Source: Flavobacterium flevense
GTDB lineage: Bacteria > Bacteroidota > Bacteroidia > Flavobacteriales > Flavobacteriaceae
Assembly: GCF_900142775.1 (NCBI RefSeq)
Contig: NZ_FRCC01000003.1
Span: 1 to 64,000 of the forward strand
DNA: 64,000 nt
Direction of reading: 5' to 3'
This document shows positions 1 to 8,869 of this stretch, piece after piece (position 1 is the stretch's first letter; each line of letters starts with the position of its first letter). The position numbers and the translations under genes were made by a program. The notes beneath the pieces are model-generated. The model was not told the origin of the DNA, did not search any database, and saw nothing but the letters and a program-made list of their open reading frames with translations.

Positions 1-672
1 GTAAAGGAGCACCTTGTACCATTTTAGTGAGTAATGCCGGTTTGAATTTCAGGTTATAATTTAAATCCATTACATAACCCGCAATTAAATAGTAGCTCAT
101 TTTTTCTTTGAATACTTTTACATCATTGTCATTGTATCTGTTGGATTCAATAAAATTAGGAATCGAAAGTCCTACATAGGCTTTATCAGAGTGCAGGTAA
201 ATACCCGCTCCAATGTTAGGCGAAATTTTGTTACTAAACCCCTGTAATGATGGGTCACCGCCTTGAGCAGGTGTTAGTTTATTGATGTCAATATCAAACA
301 AGTTAACAGTAGCTTTAAGACCAAAGGATAGTTTTACCGTTTCCGAAGTAGGAATGGTGTAGGAGAGGTCAGTAGAGATGGTGTTTTCCTGCATGGGTCC
401 AATTTTATCATTGATAAGAGATACCCCTAAGCCCAATCTACTATTATTAAAAGGAGTGTTGATAGAAACCGCATTGGTTGTAGGTGCCCCGTCTAATCCG
501 ACCCATTGGGTACGATGTAAGGCAAATATGCTCATTGCTCCTCTGGATCCGGCATACGCAGGATTTACATTTATAGTGTTGTACATGTACTGAGTAAATT
601 GTGCATCCTGTTGCGCATAACTTCCCAGAGCAGTAAACATCAAGCTGATTAGTAGTAGTTTTGTTTTCATTT
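1..672 (-). CDS. PorP/SprF-family T9SS-associated outer membrane protein (3' part outside the window)
   Basis: The reading frame opens at the ATG complementary to 670-672 and stays open for 224 codons to the window edge, so the C-terminus is missing. It starts with a signal peptide (MKTKLLLISLMFTALGSYAQ) followed by QDAQFTQYMYNTINVNPAYA, the N-terminal hallmark of the PorP/SprF family. In F. johnsoniae, SprF works with the T9SS to secrete or anchor the adhesin SprB and is encoded just downstream of it. Here the gene likewise lies 60 bp downstream of a giant adhesin gene on the same strand, so the inferred role is an outer-membrane partner dedicated to that adhesin. The family call is firm; the exact partner is inferred from position. 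Confidence 0.9.
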
Positions 673-731
673 GACTTCTTTTTTAGGAACCAGAGATTTA
701 TTAGACCTCTGGTATTAGATTTGAGATTTTA

Positions 732-3700
732 TTATCTGGTAAGGTATAAATACCCTTGTTCTCTTTTAGGTATGATTTCATCTTGTAAGCCCACGGTAGT
801 GTAGTTCAGTATGTAGAAGTAGGTTCCGGCAGGTAATCCAGCCGATTTGTCTACGGTTACTCTACCTTCAGAAAAGCCTTTGAAAGAGACCTCTTCATTA
901 TTGTATCCTTTGGCCTCGTAAACCAATATTCCCCATCTGTTGTAAATCTCTACAGAGTTTTCAGGGTAACAAATGGTGTCATCGATGTTGTCAATCACAA
1001 ATTTTTCATTGAATGCATCTCCGTTTGGAGTGAAAGCATTGTGAACAAGGATTGTTCCACAACCTAACACGAAGCTTTGATCAATTTTCAGATTGATAAC
1101 ATAGCTTATTGGACAAGTTTCTGTTTCAATATTGTATTGGAAAGTATAATCTCCAGTTGCAGCATTGTTAGGGTCTAAAATACTACCGTTTAACAGGCCT
1201 GAGTTATTCACATCGACCCATGTTCCGTTTGATGGAGCATCTTGCGGTAAGTAAGTAGTTAAATCTACAGGAGTTCCATTAATGCTATTGATAAACTCAG
1301 GAACTGTAATTGTTGTAACATCTGTAATAATATTTACGTTTACAGTCTGGATATAATCAGCAGTATTGTTACAAGCATCTTTAACATTCCATTTTCTGAT
1401 AATGGAATAAGAAGTCGAAGAATTGTTAATGATATCCTCAGAATACACCACTATAGGAGCCATTTCAGAGCAACTGTCTGCAAATAGTAATTCCGGTTTT
1501 ACAGGAACTTCAGCACAAGTGGTATTGATTACTGTTTGAAATGCAGTTGTAGGTGCAGGAGCTGTATTGTCTTCTACATTTATGGTTTGTGACGCAGTTG
1601 TTGTATTGCCTCCAGCATCAGTAGCTGTCCATGTTCTGGTTACTGAATAAGTACCTGCACAAGTACCATTTGTTCTGACATCTACAGATGTTAAACTGAT
1701 AACGGTACAGTTGTCAGTTGCAGTAGGTGTTACAAATACTGGTGAATTTGGACAGTATATTGTTGACGCTGTTGGTAATGTAGATATTACCGGCTTAATA
1801 TTATCTGTTACGGTTACTGTTTGTGTACAAGTAGCGGTATTTCCGGCGTTGTCTTCGACAGTCCAGGTTACAGTAGTGTTTCCAATAGGGAACAGTGCAG
1901 GAGCATCGTTGGTTACGGATTTTACTCCGCAATTATCAGCCGTAGTTGGAGTTCCCAGCGTTACATTGGCCTGAGCCGTAGTACAAGAAGCCGCATCTAC
2001 ATTTACACTCACAGGAGCAGCACAAGTGATTGTTGGAAGGATATTATCTATTACTGTTACTGTTTGCGTACAAGTAGCTTTGTTTCCGGCATTGTCTTCC
2101 ACAGTCCAGGTTACAGTAGTGTTTCCAATAGGGAACAGTGCAGGAGCATCGTTGGTTACGGATTTTACTCCGCAGTTATCAGCAGTAGTTGGCGTTCCCA
2201 GCGTTACATTGGCCTGAGCCGTAGTACAAGAAGCCGCATCCACATTTACACTCACAGCAGCGGCACAAGTGATGGTTGGATTGATGTTATCGGTTACTGT
2301 TACAATTTGAGTACAAGTAGCGGTATTTCCGGCATTGTCTTCCACAGTCCATGTTACGGTGGTGTTTCCAATAGGGAACAGTGCAGGAGCATCGTTCGTT
2401 ACGGATTTTACTCCACAATTATCAGCCGTAGTTGGAGTTCCCAGCGTTACATTAGCTAAAGCAGTAGTACAGGAAGCCGCATCTACATTAACGCTCACAG
2501 CAGCAGCACAAGTGATTGTTGGATTGATATTATCGGTTACTGTTACAATTTGAGTACAAGTAGCGGTATTTCCGGCGTTGTCTTCCACAGTCCATGTTAC
2601 GGTGGTATCACCGATAGGGAACAATGCAGGAGCATCGTTCGTTACGGATTTTACTCCACAATTATCAGCCGTAGTTGGAGTTCCCAGCGTTACATTGGCC
2701 TGAGCCGTAGTACAAGAAGCCGCATCCACATTTACACTCACAGCAGCGGCACAAGTGATGGTTGGATTGATGTTATCGGTTACTGTTACAATTTGAGTAC
2801 AAGTAGCGGTATTTCCGGCATTGTCTTCCACAGTCCAGGTTACGGTAGTATCACCGATAGGGAACAGTGCAGGAGCATCGTTCGTTACGGATTTTACTCC
2901 GCAGTTATCAGCCGTAGTAGGTGTTCCCAGCGTTACATTGGCCTGAGCCGTAGTACAGGAAGCCGCATCCACATTTACACTCACAGGAGCAGCACAAGTG
3001 ATTGTTGGAAGGATATTATCGGTTACCGTTACTATTTGAGTACAAGTAGCGGTATTTCCGGCGTTGTCTTCCACAGTCCAGGTTACGGTAGTATCACCGA
3101 TAGGGAATAGAGCAGGAGCATCGTTGGTTACGGATTTTACTCCACAGTTATCAGCCGTAGTTGGCGTTCCCAGCGTTACATTGGCCTTAGCCGTAGTACA
3201 GGAAGCCGCATCTACATTTACACTCACAGCAGCAGCACAAGTGATTGTTGGATTGATATTATCGGTTACTGTTACGATTTGTGTACAAGTAGCGGTATTT
3301 CCGGCCTTATCAGTTACAGTCCATGTTACAGTTGTGTTTCCGATAGGGAACACAGCAGGAGCATCATTAGTTACAGAATCTACCTGACAGTTATCAGCCG
3401 TAGTTGGCGTTCCCAGCGTTACATTGGCTAAAGCTGTGGTACAAGAAGCCGTATCTACATTAACGCTCACAGGAGCCGCACAAGTAATGGTTGGATTGAT
3501 ATTATCGGTTACTGTTACAATTTGAGTACAAGTAGCGGTATTTCCGGCATTGTCTTCGACAGTCCAGGTTACAGTAGTGTCACCGATAGGGAACAGTGCA
3601 GGAGCATCGTTCGTTACAGATTTTACTCCGCAGTTATCAGCAGTAGTTGGTGTTCCCAGTGTTACATTGGCCTGAGCCGTAGTACATGAAGCCATATCAA

Positions 3701-6700
3701 CATTAACGCTCACAGGAGCCGCACAAGTAATGGTTGGAAGGATATTATCGGTTACTGTTACTGTTTGCGTACAAGTAGCGGTATTTCCGGCATTGTCTTC
3801 CACAGTCCATGTTACGGTGGTGTTTCCGATAGGGAACAATGCAGGAGCATCGTTCGTTACGGATTTTACTCCACAATTATCAGCCGTAGTTGGAGTTCCC
3901 AACGTTACATTCGCCTGAGCCGTAGTACAGGAAGCCGCATCCACATTTACACTCACAGGAGCAGCACAAGTGATTGTTGGAAGGATATTATCGGTTACCG
4001 TTACTATTTGAGTACAAGTAGCGGTATTTCCAGTGTTGTCTTCTACAGTCCATGTTACGGTGGTGTTTCCGATAGGGAACAATGCAGGAGCATCGTTCGT
4101 TACGGATTTTACTCCACAATTATCAGTCGTAGTTGGAGTTCCCAGCGTTACATTAGCTAAAGCCGTAGTACAGGAAGCCGCATCTACATTTACACTCACA
4201 GGAGCAGCACAAGTGATTGTTGGAAGGATATTATCGGTTACTGTTATAATTTGAGTACAAGTAGCGGTATTTCCGGCATTGTCTTCCACAGTCCAGGTTA
4301 CGGTAGTCTCTCCGATAGGGAATAGAGCAGGAGCATCGTTGGTTACTGATTTTACTCCACAGTTATCAGCCGTAGTAGGAGTTCCAAGGGTTACATTAGC
4401 TAAAGCTGTGGTACAAGCCGCAGTATCAGTAAATACGCTCACAGCAGCAGCACAAGTAATGGTTGGCTTAATATTATCTATTACTGTTACTATTTGCGTA
4501 CAAGTAGCGGTATTTCCGGCATTGTCTTCTACAGTCCAGGTTACAGTTGTGTTTCCGCTAGGGAATACCGAAGGAGCATCATTAGTTACGGATTTCACGC
4601 CGCAGTTATCTGTAGTAGTTGGAGTTCCAAGAGTTACATTAGCTAAAGCTGTGGTACAAGCCGCAGTATCAGCATTAACGCTCACAGGAGCAGGACATAT
4701 AATCACTGGTTTTTCATTATCTAAAACCGTTACCGTTTGTTTACAGCCAGCAGAATCATTCCCGGCAGCATCCGTAGCAGTCCATGTTATAGTGGTTACC
4801 CCTACAGGATAATTAGCAGATAAAGCCAATGCATCAGAGCGTACCCCGGTAAAAGTGAAAGTAGTAGAACAGTTATCCGTAGCTGTTGGGTTTACGATAG
4901 TAACCGCAGCAGCACACATTCCAGCATCTACATTAACGTTCACAGGAGCAGGACATATAATCACCGGTTTTTCATTATCCAAAACCGTCACCGTTTGGTT
5001 ACAGCTTAGAGAAACATTCCCGGCAGCATCCGTAGCAGTCCATGTTATAGTGGTTACTCCTACAGGATAATTAGCAGATAAAGCCAATGCATCAGAGCGT
5101 ACCCCGGTAAAAGTGAAAGTAGTAGAACAGTTATCCGTAGCTGTTGGGTTTACGATAGTAACCGCAGCAGCACACATTCCAGCACCTGCATTAACGCTCA
5201 CAGGAGCAGGACATATAATTACCGGTTTTTCATTATCCAAAACCGTCACCGTTTGTGTACAGCTTAGAGAATCATTCCCGGCAGCATCCGTAGCAGTCCA
5301 TGTTATAGTGGTTACTCCTACAGGATAATTAGCAGATAAAGCCAATGCATCAGAGCGTACCCCGGTAAAAGTAAATGTAGTAGAACAATTATCCGTAGCG
5401 GTTGGGTTTATAATAGATACCGCAGCAGCACAAATTCCAGCATCTGCATTAACGCTCACAGGAGCAGGACACATAATTACTGGTTTTTCATTATCTAAAA
5501 CCGTTACCGTTTGTGTACAGCTTAGAGAATCATTCCCGGCAGCATCGGTAGCAGTCCATGTTATAGTGGTTACTCCTACAGGATAATTATCAGATAAAGC
5601 CAACGCATCGGAGCGTACCCCGGTAAAAGTAAATGTAGTAGAACAATTATCCGTAGCGGTTGGGTTTATAATAGATACCGCAGCAGCACAAATTCCAGCA
5701 TCTACATTAACGCTCACAGGAGCAGGACATATAATTACCGGTTTTTCATTATCTAAAACCGTTACCGTTTGTGTACAGCCAGCAGAATCATTCCCGGCAG
5801 CATCCGTAGCAGTCCATGTTATAGTAGTTACCCCTACAGGATAATTAGCAGATAAAGCCAATGCATCAGAGCGTACCCCGGTAAAAGTAAATGTAGTGGA
5901 ACAATTATCCGTAGCTGTTGGGTTTACGATAGATACCGCAGCAGCACAAATTCCAGCATCTGCATTAACGCTCACAGGAGCAGGACATATAATCACTGGT
6001 TTTTCATTATCTAAAACCGTTACCGTTTGTGTACAGCCAGCAGAATCATTCCCTGCAGCATCGGTAGCTGTCCATGTTATAGTGGTTACCCCTACAGGAT
6101 AATTAGCAGATAAAGCCAACGCATCGGAGCGTACCCCGGTAAAAGTAAATGTAGTAGAACAGTTATCCGTAGCTGTTGGGTTTACGATAGTAACCGCAGC
6201 AGCACACATTCCAGCATCTGCATTAACGCTCACAGGAGCAGGACATATAATTACTGGTTTTTCATTATCTAAAACCGTCACCGTTTGTGTACAGCCAGCA
6301 GAATCATTCCCGGCAGCATCGGTAGCAGTCCATGTTATAGTTGTTACTCCTACAGGATAATTAGCAGATAAAGCCAACGCATCGGAGCGTACCCCTGTAA
6401 AAGTGAATGTAGTAGAACAATTATCCGTAGCTGTTGGGTTTGCGATAGTTACCGCAGCAGCACACATTCCAGCATCTGCATTAACGCTCACAGGAGCAGG
6501 ACATATAATTACTGGTTTTTCATTATCTAAAACCGTCACCGTTTGTGTACAGCCAGCAGAATCATTCCCGGCAGCATCGGTAGCAGTCCATGTTATAGTG
6601 GTTACCCCTACAGGATAATTAGCAGATAAAGCCAATGCATCAGAGCGTACCCCGGTAAAAGTGAATGTAGTAGAACAATTATCCGTAGCTGTTGGGTTTA

Positions 6701-8378
6701 CGATAGTAACCGCAGCAGCACAAATTCCAGCATCTACATTAACGCTCACAGGAGCAGGACATATAATTACCGGTTTTTCATTATCTAAAACCGTCACCGT
6801 TTGTGTACAGCTTAGAGAAACATTCCCGGCAGCATCCGTAGCAGTCCATGTTATAGTGGTTACTCCTACAGGATAATTAGCAGATAAAGCCAATGCATCA
6901 GAGCGTACCCCGGTAAAAGTAAATGTAGTGGAACAATTATCCGTAGCTGTTGGGTTTACGATAGATACCGCAGCAGCACAAATTCCAGCATCAGCATTAA
7001 CGCTCACAGGAGCAGGACATATAATCACTGGTTTTTCATTATCTAAAACCGTCACCGTTTGTGTACAGCCAGCAGAATCATTCCCGGCAGCATCCGTAGC
7101 AGTCCATGTTATAGTTGTTACTCCTACAGGATAATTAGCAGATAAAGCCAATGCATCAGAGCGTACCCCGGTAAAAGTAAATGTAGTAGAACAATTATCT
7201 GTAGCGGTTGGGTTTACAATAGTAACCGCAGCAGCACAAATTCCAGCATCAGTATTTACATTAATATTAGTTGGGCAAGTGATTGTTGGAGGCGTTAAAT
7301 CTTTAGCAGAAATGACTTTAGTAATTGTATTGGTATTACAAGGTGCAATTCCGTTTGGGTCAGTTACCGTTAATTGTACTGTATAATCACCATTTGCATT
7401 GTAGGTATGAGATGGGTTTTGTAGCGTACTAGTAGCAGAACCATCACCAAAGTCCCATAAATAAGTAGTATTAGCGCTTCCGTTTGTAGCAGTTCCATTA
7501 AAGTCAACTACATTATTACACGTTCCAGGGAAATTATTAGTTATGCCTGCTACCACAGCATTTCTAAATACAATTGTAATATTTCTGTGAACGGTTACAA
7601 TTGTGGTTAAACATGTAGAGCTTAAAGGAACCTGTACCTGAACATCAAATACATAAGTTCCGGCTGTACTAACATTAACAGTGGTAATATCTGCATTGTC
7701 AGGGGTAAATGTAGCAGTGCCGGGACCACTGATTTTTGTCCATAAAAATGTTGGAGTACCATATGCGTATCCATTAATAACTACCTGAATATTTAAAGGA
7801 CCTAAACAAACTTCATTTCCTGAACCACTAATTACATTAAAGCTTGGATCTATTTGAATCGTACCTCCATTTTCAATTAAAGTAGAGAATAATACACATA
7901 CGTTTCCTTGTCCTGTACAAGCTGAATAATCGACGTTTCCTATTTTTATTTTTTCAGTGTTATTACAAGGATGAGTATCAAAAGTACCGATTGCATCAGT
8001 TTGATTATTACTCACTGTTAAATCTTCAATTACAATGGCCGAATTTGTAGCAAGCGTTAATGTGACACTATTTTGACTCCATAAAATATGACCACCATCT
8101 TTTATTACTATTCGGTCTATCGTAGATGGAATAGTAATACTGGTATCCATATCTATCGTTATTCCGCTTGGAATGGTGATTGTTCCACTACAAGTATTAG
8201 CAAATGCTAAAAATTGTGTTGCATTCATGTTGTTAGGTACCGTACAATCTGCTTTCGCCTGAAATATTCCTAAAAATAAAAATGCAAAAATCAGTATTTG
8301 CGATTTAAAATTGATTTTTTTATGGAATAGAAGCAATTCTAAACTATTATAAAACCTAAAAAAAGTAATTTTTTTCAT
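732..8378 (-). CDS. Giant HYR/PKD-repeat surface adhesin with T9SS type B C-terminal domain
   Basis: This 2548-residue secreted protein has a long basic N-region and a hydrophobic signal segment ending near residue 43 (FLGIFQAKA). Residues ~45-285 contain beta-rich sequence, and a PKD-like domain (WDFGDGSAT) lies near residues 290-370. Ten type-A HYR-like repeats of 86 residues follow (about 373-1233; NPTATDNCSTTF, GVRSDALALS). Twelve type-B repeats of 81 residues come next (about 1233-2205; ADNCGVKSVTNDAP, VTWTVEDNAGN), then more diverged Ig-like domains. The last ~110 residues (AFTPNGDAFNEKF, EIYNRWG, PAGTYFYIL) are a gliding-motility-associated C-terminal domain, the type B T9SS sorting signal. 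It should be exported by the T9SS and displayed or released at the surface. Like sprB in gliding flavobacteria, it is followed by a PorP/SprF gene. The ligand is unknown. Many antisense ORFs over this gene are by-products of the repeats. Confidence 0.93.
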   Translation of the reverse strand: MKKITFFRFYNSLELLLFHKKINFKSQILIFAFLFLGIFQAKADCTVPNNMNATQFLAFANTCSGTITIPSGITIDMDTSITIPSTIDRIVIKDGGHILWSQNSVTLTLATNSAIVIEDLTVSNNQTDAIGTFDTHPCNNTEKIKIGNVDYSACTGQGNVCVLFSTLIENGGTIQIDPSFNVISGSGNEVCLGPLNIQVVINGYAYGTPTFLWTKISGPGTATFTPDNADITTVNVSTAGTYVFDVQVQVPLSSTCLTTIVTVHRNITIVFRNAVVAGITNNFPGTCNNVVDFNGTATNGSANTTYLWDFGDGSATSTLQNPSHTYNANGDYTVQLTVTDPNGIAPCNTNTITKVISAKDLTPPTITCPTNINVNTDAGICAAAVTIVNPTATDNCSTTFTFTGVRSDALALSANYPVGVTTITWTATDAAGNDSAGCTQTVTVLDNEKPVIICPAPVSVNADAGICAAAVSIVNPTATDNCSTTFTFTGVRSDALALSANYPVGVTTITWTATDAAGNVSLSCTQTVTVLDNEKPVIICPAPVSVNVDAGICAAAVTIVNPTATDNCSTTFTFTGVRSDALALSANYPVGVTTITWTATDAAGNDSAGCTQTVTVLDNEKPVIICPAPVSVNADAGMCAAAVTIANPTATDNCSTTFTFTGVRSDALALSANYPVGVTTITWTATDAAGNDSAGCTQTVTVLDNEKPVIICPAPVSVNADAGMCAAAVTIVNPTATDNCSTTFTFTGVRSDALALSANYPVGVTTITWTATDAAGNDSAGCTQTVTVLDNEKPVIICPAPVSVNADAGICAAAVSIVNPTATDNCSTTFTFTGVRSDALALSANYPVGVTTITWTATDAAGNDSAGCTQTVTVLDNEKPVIICPAPVSVNVDAGICAAAVSIINPTATDNCSTTFTFTGVRSDALALSDNYPVGVTTITWTATDAAGNDSLSCTQTVTVLDNEKPVIMCPAPVSVNADAGICAAAVSIINPTATDNCSTTFTFTGVRSDALALSANYPVGVTTITWTATDAAGNDSLSCTQTVTVLDNEKPVIICPAPVSVNAGAGMCAAAVTIVNPTATDNCSTTFTFTGVRSDALALSANYPVGVTTITWTATDAAGNVSLSCNQTVTVLDNEKPVIICPAPVNVNVDAGMCAAAVTIVNPTATDNCSTTFTFTGVRSDALALSANYPVGVTTITWTATDAAGNDSAGCKQTVTVLDNEKPVIICPAPVSVNADTAACTTALANVTLGTPTTTDNCGVKSVTNDAPSVFPSGNTTVTWTVEDNAGNTATCTQIVTVIDNIKPTITCAAAVSVFTDTAACTTALANVTLGTPTTADNCGVKSVTNDAPALFPIGETTVTWTVEDNAGNTATCTQIITVTDNILPTITCAAPVSVNVDAASCTTALANVTLGTPTTTDNCGVKSVTNDAPALFPIGNTTVTWTVEDNTGNTATCTQIVTVTDNILPTITCAAPVSVNVDAASCTTAQANVTLGTPTTADNCGVKSVTNDAPALFPIGNTTVTWTVEDNAGNTATCTQTVTVTDNILPTITCAAPVSVNVDMASCTTAQANVTLGTPTTADNCGVKSVTNDAPALFPIGDTTVTWTVEDNAGNTATCTQIVTVTDNINPTITCAAPVSVNVDTASCTTALANVTLGTPTTADNCQVDSVTNDAPAVFPIGNTTVTWTVTDKAGNTATCTQIVTVTDNINPTITCAAAVSVNVDAASCTTAKANVTLGTPTTADNCGVKSVTNDAPALFPIGDTTVTWTVEDNAGNTATCTQIVTVTDNILPTITCAAPVSVNVDAASCTTAQANVTLGTPTTADNCGVKSVTNDAPALFPIGDTTVTWTVEDNAGNTATCTQIVTVTDNINPTITCAAAVSVNVDAASCTTAQANVTLGTPTTADNCGVKSVTNDAPALFPIGDTTVTWTVEDNAGNTATCTQIVTVTDNINPTITCAAAVSVNVDAASCTTALANVTLGTPTTADNCGVKSVTNDAPALFPIGNTTVTWTVEDNAGNTATCTQIVTVTDNINPTITCAAAVSVNVDAASCTTAQANVTLGTPTTADNCGVKSVTNDAPALFPIGNTTVTWTVEDNAGNKATCTQTVTVIDNILPTITCAAPVSVNVDAASCTTAQANVTLGTPTTADNCGVKSVTNDAPALFPIGNTTVTWTVEDNAGNTATCTQTVTVTDNIKPVISTLPTASTIYCPNSPVFVTPTATDNCTVISLTSVDVRTNGTCAGTYSVTRTWTATDAGGNTTTASQTINVEDNTAPAPTTAFQTVINTTCAEVPVKPELLFADSCSEMAPIVVYSEDIINNSSTSYSIIRKWNVKDACNNTADYIQTVNVNIITDVTTITVPEFINSINGTPVDLTTYLPQDAPSNGTWVDVNNSGLLNGSILDPNNAATGDYTFQYNIETETCPISYVINLKIDQSFVLGCGTILVHNAFTPNGDAFNEKFVIDNIDDTICYPENSVEIYNRWGILVYEAKGYNNEEVSFKGFSEGRVTVDKSAGLPAGTYFYILNYTTVGLQDEIIPKREQGYLYLTR
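1763..4679 (-). repeat. Tandem array of twelve 243-bp (81-residue) HYR-like coding repeats
   Basis: This is the type-B half of the adhesin array. Each unit carries the conserved pattern CTTA-ANVTLGTPTT-DNCGVKSVTNDAP and ends in TVTDNI-PTITCAA. One unit (around 3310-3490) differs, with NCQVDSV and VTDKAGN. The units are nearly identical at DNA level, so the boundaries are approximate. Confidence 0.9.
4679..7260 (-). repeat. Tandem array of ten 258-bp (86-residue) HYR-like coding repeats
   Basis: This is the type-A half of the adhesin array. Units share DAG(I/M)CAAAV, NPTATDNCSTTFTFTGVRSD and YPVGVTTITWTATDAAGN. They differ mainly at a few positions (DSAGC or DSLSC or VSLSC; VN-A/V-D), and these variants recur in a mosaic order. 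Confidence 0.9.
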
Positions 8379-8869
8379 AATATTTATTATTTAAATAAAA
8401 CAGCAATGAATTTGTTAGAACAGGGAGTTCCCTATATTATTACCAATATAAAATCAGTAATTGTTAAATATTTACATTACAACCTGAGTAGGTACAAACA
8501 GTAATTAGTATTACACTAACTGTTGGGGTCTTGAAAAAGCTGTTTATTGTAGGGAAATGAACAAGCCGAATATTTTAGATAAGAAGAGTATTTTTTGTTT
8601 TCATAAATAATCACGTTTTAGATATATAGTTGGAGCTTAGTGCATTCCTTTTATGAAAAAAATAGGCTAGCCTAATAATTTAATGCTAATCTACAGATAA
8701 TAAAATTCTGTAATAAATTTTCTCTTCAAACAACCCAAATAACCGTTTAAAGTAATTTTTAACGGAGTGAAGAGCTTATAAATCAGGTATGTATTTGGTT
8801 ACAGAATATGAAAAACAAAAAAACCTCGAAGTTAATTCGAGGTTTTTGATTTTTTTTTGGTTGAATTTT
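8379..8869. other. Intergenic region between pheT and the adhesin gene
   Basis: No ORF or RNA gene was recognised in this 490-bp AT-rich gap. It holds the pheT terminator at its right end. An imperfect inverted repeat, AACAGT (8497-8502) / ACTGTT (8519-8524) with an inner TAGT/ACTA, could be an operator upstream of the adhesin. No convincing -33/-7 promoter pair was found. Confidence 0.5.
8817..8848 (-). terminator. Rho-independent terminator of pheT
   Basis: A 12-bp stem AAAAACCTCGAA / TTCGAGGTTTTT (8819-8830 and 8836-8847) with a 5-nt loop lies 22 bp past the pheT stop. A T-rich tract follows on the minus strand. Confidence 0.85.

Noticed and set aside
1711..7134. Many plus-strand ORFs of 60-210 codons opposite the adhesin
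   Set aside because: They repeat with the same period as the adhesin units and are antisense by-products of codon bias in the tandem repeats.
1763..7260. CRISPR-like regular repeats
   Set aside because: Units are 243 and 258 bp, contiguous and protein coding, with no short spacers.
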